Counted from the first letter of the stretch, positions 41,872 through 50,049 are shown. The stretch is DNA of 64,000 nt from Mycobacterium szulgai (GCF_002116635.1 NZ_LQPW01000132.1:1-64000); one strand, 5' to 3'. Program-made: numbers and translations. Notes: generated from the letters alone by a model not told the origin.

Positions 41872-42765
41872 ATGAAAGAGTTCTTCGCGCTCTCCCGGAC
41901 CGTCCATGGTGTTTTGGATCTCGCCACTCCGGCAGTTTGCGCGGGACTTGCGCTCGGCAGCTTTCCCCGATGGCAGGTTATTCTTCTTGCCGTCTTCGTG
42001 GGCTTCTCGGCGTATACCGCGATATATGCCCTGAATGATCTGGTCGGCAAGGCGGTGGATGAGGAGAAGTTTGCCGGCGGTATCAATGCAGGCTATTCGG
42101 TCGAGGCCTCGGAGCTGCGTTATCCCTTGGCGCAGAAGGCATTAAGCCTCCGGAAGGGAATCCTGTGGTTTGCGCTGTGGTTCATAGCGGCAATCATTGG
42201 CTCCTATTTCCTAAACCCGGCCATTGTGGTGATTCTTGTTACCGCAGCGGTTCTGGAAGTGGTCTACGTGCTGCTCTTGAAAATCACCTACTGGCGAACC
42301 GTGGTCAGTGGTCTAGTCAAATCGAGCGGACCCATTTCCGCTATCTTCGCCGTCGCGCCCAAGCCGTCTGCCGGCTTGGTTTTGTTGGTACTTGCCTGGG
42401 TTTTCTCCTGGGAGGTGGGAGGACAAAATGTGCCGGCCGACTGGAACGACACCGTGGAAGACAAACGCGTCGACGCCAAGACCATTCCTCTGGAGCTGGG
42501 CACCGAAACCGCAGGTAAGGTCGTCCTGTTCGCATTGGGAACCACAGTGGTCACCAGCCTGTGCATGCCATTGGTCTCACCATTGCAGCTCGGTGTTCCG
42601 TACGTGCTTGCCAGCGCCGTCATCGGCGCCTATTTCCTCCTGATACCGGCGTGGCGATTGCACCGTGCTCATGAGGGTAGACAAGCGGCAAAGCTGTTCG
42701 ACAGCGCAAGTTATTATCCGCTGGCTCTGTTGCTGCTCATCATCGCTTTCGTGCTGATTAAGTGA
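41872..42765 (+). CDS. UbiA-family prenyltransferase (EboC-like)
   Basis: A 297-residue integral membrane prenyltransferase with about eight to nine hydrophobic segments. The first Asp-rich motif is N55-D56-x6-D63 (ALNDLVGKAVDEEK). The second is D190-x2-D193-x3-D197-x3-D201 (ADWNDTVEDKRVDAKT), as needed for Mg-bound prenyl diphosphate. The acceptor cannot be read. It resembles the UbiA-like EboC class rather than MenA or the decaprenylphosphoryl-arabinose enzyme. The start used is the ATG behind GGAG at 41859-41862, preferred over an upstream TTG. The 3' end overlaps grcC2 by eight bases, tail to tail. Confidence 0.82.
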   Translation: MKEFFALSRTVHGVLDLATPAVCAGLALGSFPRWQVILLAVFVGFSAYTAIYALNDLVGKAVDEEKFAGGINAGYSVEASELRYPLAQKALSLRKGILWFALWFIAAIIGSYFLNPAIVVILVTAAVLEVVYVLLLKITYWRTVVSGLVKSSGPISAIFAVAPKPSAGLVLLVLAWVFSWEVGGQNVPADWNDTVEDKRVDAKTIPLELGTETAGKVVLFALGTTVVTSLCMPLVSPLQLGVPYVLASAVIGAYFLLIPAWRLHRAHEGRQAAKLFDSASYYPLALLLLIIAFVLIK

Positions 42766-43612
42766 TCTTCAGAAGCGTCGAATCGACCAGTGTGGACAGT
42801 GTTTGTCGAGCGGCGCAGTCGGGTAAGCAGGCAATCTCGTCGCGCGCCTGTGCCGCGTAGCTGCCTACGGCTTCCTTTGCCTGCACCATGCCCGCCGCGC
42901 TGCGGAGCAGCGTGAGGACTTCGGCAACGTGCTCGGAGTTGCTGGCGATGGTGACGATGTCCTCGGAAATCTGAAACGCGGCCCCGATAAGGCGGCCTAG
43001 CCGCGCCAGACGAGCGGTCTGCTCTTCGCCCGCGCCGGAAAAGGTCGCTCCCAACTGCCCGGCCGCCGCGACGATGGATCCGGTCTTCTCGTGCACGCAC
43101 TGAAGGTAATGCTCCAGGCGGTCGATGTGCATTGGCGCGCTGCGTGTTTCGCGCATCTGGCCAGTGACCAATTCGGCGAACGTCTCGGCGATGGTCTGGA
43201 AGGCTCGCGGGCCGAGCCAGGACCCGAGTCGAGATACCGTTGCGAATCGGTAGTCGCCGGCAAGAATTGCAACGTTATTTGCCGAGCGGACCTTCGATGT
43301 GCCAAGGCGCGCCGGCGCCCTGTCCACGACTGTGTCATGGCAGAGCGTCGCCAGGTGCATCAACTCAACGGCGGCGCCGGCGAGCGTGACCTGCTGCGCG
43401 TCGGGGTTCGGCCCGAATTGTGCCGCAAGGACCGTGAAGAGCGGCCGGAACCGAATGTCGGTGGTTCCCAAGGATTCCGGCACCGCGTCGCGGATAACCT
43501 CGTCCCCCTGAGCGAGCTCAGTTCGAATCAACTCTTCGATCCGGGTGATGCCATCTCGGACACTGATTGCAAATTGCGGATCGCTGAATTCCACGCCGCC
43601 GAGCACGCTCAT
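42758..43612 (-). CDS. grcC2: Short-chain polyprenyl diphosphate synthase GrcC2 (Rv0989c-like, shortened)
   Basis: A 284-residue isoprenyl diphosphate synthase family protein. RFRPLFTVLAAQ carries the N-terminal basic patch. The first Asp-rich motif is altered to HDTVVD and the second to SEDIVTI. Rv0989c has been described as a geranyl diphosphate synthase of about 325 residues. Compared with that protein from memory, roughly 40 residues after FQISEDIVTI are missing, including the region around DLGQAVHTLP, and the sequence resumes at EHVAEVLTLLR. GTG at 43624 is an alternative start. If active it could supply GPP to the neighbouring prenyltransferase; the deletion makes activity doubtful. Confidence 0.8.
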   Translation of the reverse strand: MSVLGGVEFSDPQFAISVRDGITRIEELIRTELAQGDEVIRDAVPESLGTTDIRFRPLFTVLAAQFGPNPDAQQVTLAGAAVELMHLATLCHDTVVDRAPARLGTSKVRSANNVAILAGDYRFATVSRLGSWLGPRAFQTIAETFAELVTGQMRETRSAPMHIDRLEHYLQCVHEKTGSIVAAAGQLGATFSGAGEEQTARLARLGRLIGAAFQISEDIVTIASNSEHVAEVLTLLRSAAGMVQAKEAVGSYAAQARDEIACLPDCAARQTLSTLVDSTLLKIT

Positions 43613-43692
43613 TGATGCGGTCACTTGTACAACATATTTCTTTTCGGTCGAGTCGTCGCGTTGACATGTTGGCGCGCTCGGCGTTTCGTCCC

Positions 43693-44346
43693 TCAGTGCA
43701 GAATCAGAGTGACCGATTGGCCCAGTGCCGCTCCGGCGACCGTACTTGCCGTGTGGCCGGGCAGCGCCACCAACACCACTCGGTCGATGTCGGCTGCCTG
43801 CAGCTTTTGTTCGGCTGAAATCAAAACCACGACGGCGTCGGTGGCCAGAACTCGGGCAACTGGTTGTGGGTCGTGGGCCGGCGCGGCCAACACGTCGACG
43901 ATGTCGCCGACCCGGATCAGGTCAATCAGGGCACTGTCCGCCAGATGCAGGGGTACTATGCGCGCCCCAGGGCCGGCGGTAGATTCGGCCAGCCGGCTGC
44001 CCAGCAACCGAACATCGGTAAGTACCTCGCCACGCCGCGTCGGACTGGCCAGGGTGGCCCCGATAACAACAGCCAGTTCGCCCTGAGATCCGTCGGGAAC
44101 CGTTGCCGTCAAGCGCTTTTCGATCCGCAGGTCGTCAGCCGTCAGCGCGCTGCCCGGCGTGAGGTCGCGGGCGGCGACCACCACATCGGCACGGTCGCCG
44201 TCGGGATTAGACCGCAGCGTCGCAATGCCGGCCAATACGACGAGGCCACCGGCGGCGACGCGCCGGGCCAGCACGGTTCGCGACCAGTCCGGACGTAGGG
44301 ATGCCGAAATTCGGCTGAACAAATGTGGATTGAGCGATTCGCCCAC
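43693..44346 (-). CDS. SAF-domain membrane protein (Rv0990c-like)
   Basis: A 217-residue protein with one transmembrane helix near residues 28-46 (RVAAGGLVVLAGIATL). A SAF domain follows (ADVVVAARDLTPGSALTADDLRIEKR), like CpaB/RcpC or FlgA periplasmic proteins, with GDIVDVLAAPAHD towards the C terminus. CpaB proteins help assemble Flp pili, but no pilus genes are nearby. The role in mycobacteria is unknown. It is a conserved neighbour between grcC2 and the Ruc gene. Confidence 0.75.
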   Translation of the reverse strand: MGESLNPHLFSRISASLRPDWSRTVLARRVAAGGLVVLAGIATLRSNPDGDRADVVVAARDLTPGSALTADDLRIEKRLTATVPDGSQGELAVVIGATLASPTRRGEVLTDVRLLGSRLAESTAGPGARIVPLHLADSALIDLIRVGDIVDVLAAPAHDPQPVARVLATDAVVVLISAEQKLQAADIDRVVLVALPGHTASTVAGAALGQSVTLILH

Positions 44347-44411
44347 GCCGCAACGGTAGCGGCGGCCGGTTGCCGGCGATTGCGCTCAGAAACGCTGTTG
44401 TGGATAACTTG

Positions 44412-44732
44412 CTAGCTCGAGGTGGCCGCAGCGGGGGTAGAGCCACTGCTCGCCTTCTCGCTCGATCCCGAGCCCGACTTCTCGCTCGTCCCCGAGCTCG
44501 AACCGGAGTCACCCGTCGAGGATCCATTGGTCGGGCTCTTGGATTTCTTGCCTGATTCGCGACTGTCGGTGCGGTAGAAACCGCTGCCCTTGAACACAAC
44601 GCCGACGGCGTTGAACAACTTGCGCAGGCGACCCGAGCACTTTTCGCAGGTGGTCAGCGAGTCGTCGGTGAAGGCCTGCACAACGTCGAAGCGGTCGGCG
44701 CACTCGGTGCACTCGTAGCTGTAAGTCGGCAC
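44412..44732 (-). CDS. ruc: Zinc-ribbon redox-regulated chaperone Ruc (Rv0991c-like, FmdB family)
   Basis: A 106-residue protein with an N-terminal FmdB-type zinc ribbon (two CxxC pairs: CTEC and CEKC) and a disordered Ser/Gly/Lys/Glu-rich tail. The GTG start is preceded by GGAGG (GCGGAGGTTGTTGTG), which decides it over an upstream ATG. Rv0991c was described as a chaperone that is activated when its zinc Cys are oxidised and that works with the DnaK system. The conserved domain is complete here. Confidence 0.88.
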   Translation of the reverse strand: MPTYSYECTECADRFDVVQAFTDDSLTTCEKCSGRLRKLFNAVGVVFKGSGFYRTDSRESGKKSKSPTNGSSTGDSGSSSGTSEKSGSGSSEKASSGSTPAAATSS

Positions 44733-44781
44733 AACAACCTCCGCAATGTAAGTCTGGCTTAGCACTCTACCGTGTCAAGTG

Positions 44782-45387
44782 CTAGAACCGCCACGTGACC
44801 TCGATCATTCCCCGCCGCGGCGTGAGTATGTGCGTCATCCGTACGTCGTGCGGCTCGGAGGGCAATTCGTCGACGAATTCCTCGTCCCGCACCACCGCGA
44901 CCAGGCGTGCTCGCGGATCACAGGCCGCTAGCGATCGGTCGTAGAAACCCTGGCCGCGGCCCAGCCGCACGCCCCGGCGGTCAACCGCCAGCGCCGGCAG
45001 AAGTACCAGGCTCGCTTCGGCCAGCACCGACTCGGGCAGCCACGGCTCGGGCGGCTCGAGCAGCCCCCAGCGCGCGGTGACCAGTCCCCCCGATCGGTAC
45101 TGGCCCCACCGCAGCGGCACTGGAGTGTTGTCTTCGCTGGTGCGTGCGACGGGCAACAGCACCCGGCCCGCACGGCGCAGCAAAACGTCGAGCATCTCGA
45201 TCGATCCCGGTTCGGCGCCTACCGGCACGTAGGCGCAGACGGTGTTATCGCTAGTCACGGCATGTTCCAGGTGCTCGCAGAGCAGCCGGGCCTCGGTTGC
45301 GCGGACGTCGTCGGCGACATGTCGCCGGGCCGCCTTCAACCGGTCGCGCAACGCGGATTTGCTTGCCGCTGTCGTGCCCTCCGCCAT
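44782..45387 (-). CDS. 5-formyltetrahydrofolate cyclo-ligase (Rv0992c-like)
   Basis: A 201-residue enzyme that converts 5-formyl-THF to 5,10-methenyl-THF using ATP. It has an N-terminal KSALRDRLKAARR basic helix, VCAYVPVGAEPGSIEML and the phosphate-binding signature GVRLGRGQGFYDRSL near residues 145-160. Standard length. It is divergent from galU, with a 75-base gap between the two starts that probably holds both promoters. Confidence 0.93.
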   Translation of the reverse strand: MAEGTTAASKSALRDRLKAARRHVADDVRATEARLLCEHLEHAVTSDNTVCAYVPVGAEPGSIEMLDVLLRRAGRVLLPVARTSEDNTPVPLRWGQYRSGGLVTARWGLLEPPEPWLPESVLAEASLVLLPALAVDRRGVRLGRGQGFYDRSLAACDPRARLVAVVRDEEFVDELPSEPHDVRMTHILTPRRGMIEVTWRF

Positions 45388-45462
45388 GCCCTACACCATG
45401 ACAGCCCCGGCTTTGGTGCCGCCACAGCAACTCCGCAGGTGTATGGCGCTATGGTTTGAACG

Positions 45463-46374
45463 ATGTCACGCCCAGAAGCACCGGTCCCGTTCACGGCGAT
45501 CGTCCCCGCCGCCGGTCTGGGCACGCGTTTTCTTCCCGCGACTAAAACGGTGCCCAAGGAGCTGCTGCCCGTCGTCGATACGCCCGGCATCGAGCTGGTG
45601 GCGGCCGAGGCGGCCGGCGCCGGCGCCGAACGCCTGCTGATCGTCACCTCCGAAGGCAAGGACGGTGTCGTCGCGCACTTCGTCGAGGATCTGGTGCTCG
45701 AGGGCACCCTCGAGGCGCGCGGCAAGAAGGCCATGCTGGCCAAGGTCCGCCGTGCCCCGGCGCTGATCAAAGTGGAGTCGGTGGTGCAGGCCGAGCCGCT
45801 GGGCCTCGGGCATGCCATCGGCTGCGTGGAGCCCAGTCTGTCCGACGACGAGGACGCCGTCATGGTGCTACTGCCCGATGACTTGGTGCTGCCCACGGGC
45901 GTCCTGGAGACGATGTCGCAGGTGCGGGCCGAACTCGGCGGCACGGTGTTGTGTGCCATCGAGGTGTCGCCGGAAGAGATCAGCGCCTACGGCGTTTTCG
46001 ACGTCGAGCAGGTCCCTGACACCGACATTCCCGACGTGCTCAAGGTCAAGGGGATGGTCGAAAAGCCCAAGGCCGCCGATGCTCCGTCGATGTATGCCGC
46101 TGCCGGCCGCTATGTGCTGGATCGCGCCATCTTCGATGCGCTGCGTCGCATCGACCGCGGCGCCGGTGGTGAAGTCCAGCTCACCGATGCCATCGCGCTG
46201 CTGATCAAAGAGGGCCATCCGGTGCATGTCGTTGTGCACCGCGGATCCCGACACGACTTGGGAAATCCCGGCGGGTACCTCAAAGCTGCGGTTGACTTTG
46301 CATTGGATCGTGACGACTATGGCCCCGATTTGCGGCGATGGTTGGTGGCGCGATTGGGCCTGACCGAGCAATAG
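45463..46374 (+). CDS. galU: UTP-glucose-1-phosphate uridylyltransferase GalU
   Basis: A 303-residue nucleotidyltransferase making UDP-glucose for cell-wall and storage glycans. It has the nucleotide-binding motif IVPAAGLGTRFLPATKTVPKE (about 12-32), LPVVDTPGIELV, QAEPLGLGHAI and VMVLLPDDLVL. The C-terminal part carries GMVEKPKAADAPSMYAAAGRY. Length and motifs are standard. moeA1 follows after 47 bases on the same strand, as in M. tuberculosis. Confidence 0.96.
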   Translation: MSRPEAPVPFTAIVPAAGLGTRFLPATKTVPKELLPVVDTPGIELVAAEAAGAGAERLLIVTSEGKDGVVAHFVEDLVLEGTLEARGKKAMLAKVRRAPALIKVESVVQAEPLGLGHAIGCVEPSLSDDEDAVMVLLPDDLVLPTGVLETMSQVRAELGGTVLCAIEVSPEEISAYGVFDVEQVPDTDIPDVLKVKGMVEKPKAADAPSMYAAAGRYVLDRAIFDALRRIDRGAGGEVQLTDAIALLIKEGHPVHVVVHRGSRHDLGNPGGYLKAAVDFALDRDDYGPDLRRWLVARLGLTEQ

Positions 46375-46421
46375 CCGGGTTCTACGACCTCGTGCCACGT
46401 GGGTCGACGGAAAGGCGCGCT

Positions 46422-47699
46422 GTGCGTTCTGTGGAGGAGCAGCAGGCCCGGATTACGGCAGCAGCGGTAGCCCCCAGGCCGATACGGGTTGCCATCGCCG
46501 AGGCGCAGGGATTGATGTGCGCCGAAGAAGTCGTGACCGAACGGCCCATGCCGGGCTTCGATCAGGCGGCCATCGACGGATACGCGGTGCGCAGCGTCGA
46601 CGTACTCGGTGTGGGCGATGCCGGTGGTGTCGAGGTTTTCGCCGAAGGTGACTTGGAAGGCCGCGACGTGCTGAGCCTGCCGGTAATGGGAACCATCGAG
46701 GCTGGTTCGCGTACACCCAGCAGGCTGCAGCCGCGCCAGGCCGCCCGTGTGCAGACCGGGGCACCCCTGCCGACGCTCGCCGATGCCGTCCTGCCATTGC
46801 GCTGGACCGATGGCGGGATGAACCGGGTCCGGATCTTGCGGGGCGCGCCGTCGGGCGCCTATGTGCGCCGCGCTGGCGACGACGTGCAGCCCGGTGACGT
46901 CGCGGTGCGCGCGGGGACGATCATCGGGGCCGCGCAGGTGGGGCTGCTGGCCGCGGTGGGCCGGGAACGGGTGCTGGTGCACCCCCGGCCGCGGGTGTCC
47001 ATCATGGCGGTCGGTGGCGAGCTGGTCGACATTGCGCGGACACCGGGCAACGGGCAGGTCTACGACGTCAACTCCTACGCCCTGGCCGCGGCCGCCCGCG
47101 ATGCCGGCGCGGAGGTGAATCGGGTCGGAATTGTCAGCAACAACGCCAAGGAACTCGGCGAGATCGTCGAGGGCCAGATCAACCGCGCCGAGGTGGTGGT
47201 GATCGCCGGCGGGGTCGGCGGTGCGGCGGCCGAGGCGGTCCGCTCGGTGCTGGCGGAGCTCGGTGAGATGGAAGTCGTGCGGGTCGCCATGCATCCGGGA
47301 TCCGTCCAGGGCTTCGGGCAGCTCGGCCGCGACGGTGTTCCGACGTTTCTGCTGCCGGCCAACCCGGTCAGCGCGTTGGTGGTCTTCGAGGTGATGGTCC
47401 GGCCGCTGATCCGGCTGTCGCTGGGCAAGCGCCAGCCCATGCGCCGGATCGTGCAGGCCCGCACGCTGTCCCCGATCACCTCGGTGGCCGGGCGCAAGGG
47501 ATTTCTGCGTGGTCAGCTGATGCGCGACCAGGACAGTGGCGAGTACCTGGTGCAGGCGCTGGGCGGGGCCCCGGGAGGCTCGTCGCATCTGCTGGCCACG
47601 CTGGCCGAGGCGAACTGTCTGGTTGTGGTGCCCAGCGGGGCCGAGCAGATCCGTACCGGTGAGATCGTTGACGTCGCCTTCCTGGCTCAGCATGGCTGA
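46422..47699 (+). CDS. moeA1: Molybdopterin molybdenumtransferase MoeA1
   Basis: A 425-residue MoeA protein that inserts molybdate into adenylated molybdopterin. It has RPMPGFDQAAIDGYAVRS near residues 46-63, IEAGSRTPSRLQPRQAARVQTGAPLP, VYDVNSYALAAAARDAGAEV and the MoaB-like domain motif VIAGGVGGAAAEAV, in place of the usual GGTS/GGVS, followed by HPGSVQGFGQL. The start is GTG at 46422 behind a GGAAAGG-type site. The altered loop in the GGxS region is a small departure from canonical MoeA and may affect metal insertion. Confidence 0.92.
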   Translation: MRSVEEQQARITAAAVAPRPIRVAIAEAQGLMCAEEVVTERPMPGFDQAAIDGYAVRSVDVLGVGDAGGVEVFAEGDLEGRDVLSLPVMGTIEAGSRTPSRLQPRQAARVQTGAPLPTLADAVLPLRWTDGGMNRVRILRGAPSGAYVRRAGDDVQPGDVAVRAGTIIGAAQVGLLAAVGRERVLVHPRPRVSIMAVGGELVDIARTPGNGQVYDVNSYALAAAARDAGAEVNRVGIVSNNAKELGEIVEGQINRAEVVVIAGGVGGAAAEAVRSVLAELGEMEVVRVAMHPGSVQGFGQLGRDGVPTFLLPANPVSALVVFEVMVRPLIRLSLGKRQPMRRIVQARTLSPITSVAGRKGFLRGQLMRDQDSGEYLVQALGGAPGGSSHLLATLAEANCLVVVPSGAEQIRTGEIVDVAFLAQHG

Positions 47700-47710
47700 C
47701 CGGGATACTC

Positions 47711-48364
47711 GTGAATCTGTTGCGCGCTAATCTCCGGCATCCGGGGTGGCCGACGCCGGTTGGGCCGCTGCGGGTGTCGGCCGGCTTGGTGCGGTTGCGA
47801 GCGGTGCGGATGCGCGATGGCGCGCAGTGGAGCCGGATCCGGCTGGCCGACCGAGCGCATCTCGAGCCGTGGGAACCCAGCGCCGAGGGCGATTGGACGG
47901 TCCGGCATACGGTTGCCGCGTGGCCGGCGCTGTGTTCGGGTGCGCGGTCGGAGGCCCGCAAAGGCCGGATGCTGCCGTATGCGATCGAGCTGGACGGGCG
48001 ATTCTGCGGTCAGTTGACCATCGGCAACGTCACCCATGGGGCGCTGCGGTCGGCGTGGATCGGCTACTGGGTGTCGAGTACGGCGACCGGGGGAGGGGTG
48101 GCAACCGGGGCGTTGGCGTTGGGGCTGGACCATTGCTTCGGGCCGGTCGGGTTGCATCGGGTGGAGGCCACGGTGCGTCCGGAGAACGCGGCGAGCCGGG
48201 CCGTGCTGGCGAAAGTCGGCTTCCGCGAGGAGGGACTGTTGCGCCGCTACCTCGAGGTCGACAGGGCATGGCGGGACCACCTGCTGGTGGCCATGACCGC
48301 TGAAGAGGTGTACGGGTCGGTGACGTCGACTCTGGTGCGCGCCGGGCGCGCCAGCTGGCCCTGA
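47711..48364 (+). CDS. rimJ: GNAT acetyltransferase RimJ (Rv0995-like)
   Basis: A 217-residue GNAT-fold N-acetyltransferase of the RimJ/RimL type. It has VRLRAVRMRDGAQWSRIRLADR early, an IGNVTHGALRSAWIGYWVSS strand, and the acetyl-CoA-binding region GVATGALALGLDHCFGPVGLHRVEATV, then NAASRAVLAKVGFREEGLLRRYLEV. RimJ acetylates the N terminus of ribosomal protein S5 in E. coli; the target here is not certain. The start is GTG at 47711, twelve bases after the moeA1 stop. Confidence 0.88.
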   Translation: MNLLRANLRHPGWPTPVGPLRVSAGLVRLRAVRMRDGAQWSRIRLADRAHLEPWEPSAEGDWTVRHTVAAWPALCSGARSEARKGRMLPYAIELDGRFCGQLTIGNVTHGALRSAWIGYWVSSTATGGGVATGALALGLDHCFGPVGLHRVEATVRPENAASRAVLAKVGFREEGLLRRYLEVDRAWRDHLLVAMTAEEVYGSVTSTLVRAGRASWP

Positions 48365-48568
48365 CCTTCAGCAATCTCGCCGCGCCAAGCACACACCGTC
48401 GGCGCACCCCGACGCGCCGCCTTGAGGAAACCGCAATAAAAATGTGGCTGGCGTGACATATGTGGCGTGTGATGCTTGAAAGAGGCAAATTACAGGTGTG
48501 TAATTGCCCTGGTCGCAATGACCCGGACGCGCTGGCCAAGACGCGCCAGGCGGTGAAAGGAGCAGGTC

Positions 48569-49600
48569 ATGCCAAGCATCCCGCAGTCGTTGTTGTGGAT
48601 CTCGCTCGTGGTGCTGTGGCTGTTCGTGCTGGTGCCCATGCTGATCAGCAAGCGCGACGCGGTCCGGCGCACCAGCGATGTGGCCCTTGCCACCAGAGTG
48701 CTCAACGGGGGCGCGAATGCCCGTCTGCTCAAACGTGGCGGGCCGGCTGCCGGTCACCGCAGCGACCCCGATTGGCGGCCGGAAGCGGAGTATGAACCCG
48801 ACTCGGCCGACCCCGACGGCGAGGCGGACACTGACCGGGTCGAAATCGCCGACGTGCAGCAGCGTCCCCGTCCGGTGGTGATGGCAATGGCCAAGGCGGA
48901 CAAGACCGTTGAGACCGACGAGCCTGACTACTTGGATGTCGATGTGGTCGAGGACTCGGCTGCGCTTCCGGCGGGAGCCAGTGCCGAGATGCCCGAGCCG
49001 ACTCTGGTTGCCGCCGACGAGCCCGCCGAAGAGACGGAGGAGCCCGAGGCCGAGCACGAGCTGGCCGACGACGAGTACGAGTACGTCGAGGATTCCTCTG
49101 GCTTGGAGCCCGCGGAGGAGGACGACGACGACGCACCGGTGACTTACCATTCGGGTGCTTCGCGGCGGCGCCGCTTTGAGACGAAGACCGCCGCAGCCGT
49201 CAGCGCCCGTAAGTACGCGTTTCGCAAGCGTCTGCTGATGGCGATGGCCGTGGTCCTGATCGGCTCGGCCGTCGCGGCCTTCGAAGTATCGCCGCTGGCC
49301 TGGTGGATCTGCGGCACCGCCACCACATTCACCGTCCTTTACCTGGGGTATCTGCGCCGCCAAACCCGCATCGAGGAGAAGGTTCGGCGGCGCCGGATGC
49401 AGCGGATGGCGCGGGCCCGCCTCGGCGTGGAGAACGCCTATGACCGGGAGTACGACGTGGTGCCGTCTCGCTTACGACGCCCCGGCGCGGTGGTGCTGGA
49501 GATCGACGACGAGGACCCGATCTTCGAGCACCTGGACAACGCGGTGCCGATGCGCAACTACGGCTGGCCGCGCGACCTGCCGCGCGCCGTCGGGCAGTAG
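48569..49600 (+). CDS. Membrane protein, Rv0996-like (possible SepX/GlpR-type division protein)
   Basis: A 343-residue protein. A single N-terminal transmembrane helix (SLLWISLVVLWLFVLVPMLI) precedes a long acidic, disordered cytoplasmic region (about 70-185). Two close hydrophobic segments follow (about 219-255) and then a basic C terminus ending AVPMRNYGWPRDLPRAV. This layout matches the actinobacterial GlpR/SepX proteins implicated in the divisome. That link is from topology and memory, not from a search. An AAAGGAG ribosome binding site precedes the ATG. The 204 bases before it hold no clear gene. Confidence 0.75.
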   Translation: MPSIPQSLLWISLVVLWLFVLVPMLISKRDAVRRTSDVALATRVLNGGANARLLKRGGPAAGHRSDPDWRPEAEYEPDSADPDGEADTDRVEIADVQQRPRPVVMAMAKADKTVETDEPDYLDVDVVEDSAALPAGASAEMPEPTLVAADEPAEETEEPEAEHELADDEYEYVEDSSGLEPAEEDDDDAPVTYHSGASRRRRFETKTAAAVSARKYAFRKRLLMAMAVVLIGSAVAAFEVSPLAWWICGTATTFTVLYLGYLRRQTRIEEKVRRRRMQRMARARLGVENAYDREYDVVPSRLRRPGAVVLEIDDEDPIFEHLDNAVPMRNYGWPRDLPRAVGQ

Positions 49601-49649
49601 TGCGCGGTTCGATCAACGGGGGTCGTGGCTGGTAGCCTGCTAGCGATCA

Positions 49650-49722
49650 GGGGCTATGGCGCAGTTGGTAGCGCGACTCGTTCGCATCGAGTAGGTCAGG
49701 GGTTCGAATCCCCTTAGCTCCA
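49650..49722 (+). tRNA. tRNA-Ala (anticodon CGC)
   Basis: The 73-base cloverleaf folds with acceptor stem GGGGCTA/TAGCTCC, a D arm, anticodon stem ACTCG/CGAGT around loop TTCGCAT (anticodon CGC, reading GCG), T arm with GGTTCGAATCC and discriminator A. CCA is not encoded. It marks the left edge of an accessory block. Confidence 0.95.
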
Positions 49723-49848
49723 CAGAGTTTGAGCAGGTCAGGGCACTCGCCAGGGCTGCGAAACCACCGGGTGTCGTTGGGCGGTTTCCGATTATTCCTT
49801 TCAGGCGTACGGTCCAGGTCTGAACTTCAGAAGTTTGAGGCGGTGCGT

Positions 49849-50049
49849 ATGCGAATTGTCGTCGATTTGAACCGCTGCCTGGGCTATGCCCAATGCGTGC
49901 CGCTCGCGCCGGAGGTTCTCAAGCTCAACGGTGAAGAGGCCTTGACGTACAACCCGAACCCGGATGACAGCCAACGTCTGCAAGTGTTGCGTGCCGCGGC
50001 ATCGTGTCCGGTGCAGGCGATCATCGTCGAGCAGTTCGCCGGCGAGTGA
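49849..50049 (+). CDS. 3Fe-4S-type ferredoxin
   Basis: A 66-residue small ferredoxin (MRIVVDLNRCLGYAQC). Cluster ligands are Cys10, Cys16 and Cys53 (SCP), with Tyr13 where a second ligand would sit for a 4Fe-4S cluster (CxxYxxC). This pattern is common in ferredoxins serving mycobacterial P450s. The reductase gene follows after ten bases and the P450 after that, so it is probably the electron carrier between them. GTG at 49843 is an alternative start. Confidence 0.88.
   Translation: MRIVVDLNRCLGYAQCVPLAPEVLKLNGEEALTYNPNPDDSQRLQVLRAAASCPVQAIIVEQFAGE

Larger units (their letters stand above)
33766..42765 (+). other. Lower-GC gene island: ABC export plus biosynthesis operon
   Basis: Eight plus-strand genes with spacings of 0-40 bases and several four-base overlaps form one probable operon. 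Base composition differs by eye from the flanks. For example, the 60 bases from 39721 have 26 G or C, whereas the 60 bases from 45601 have 46. The first three genes correspond to Rv0986-Rv0988, described as horizontally acquired in M. tuberculosis. The last five lie between Rv0988 and grcC2, which I recall as direct neighbours in H37Rv. Confidence 0.75.

Noticed and set aside
41872..42765. Prenyltransferase considered as MenA or decaprenyl phosphoribose synthase
   Set aside because: No menaquinone or arabinogalactan genes adjoin it, and the motif spacing and operon context fit an EboC-like enzyme better.
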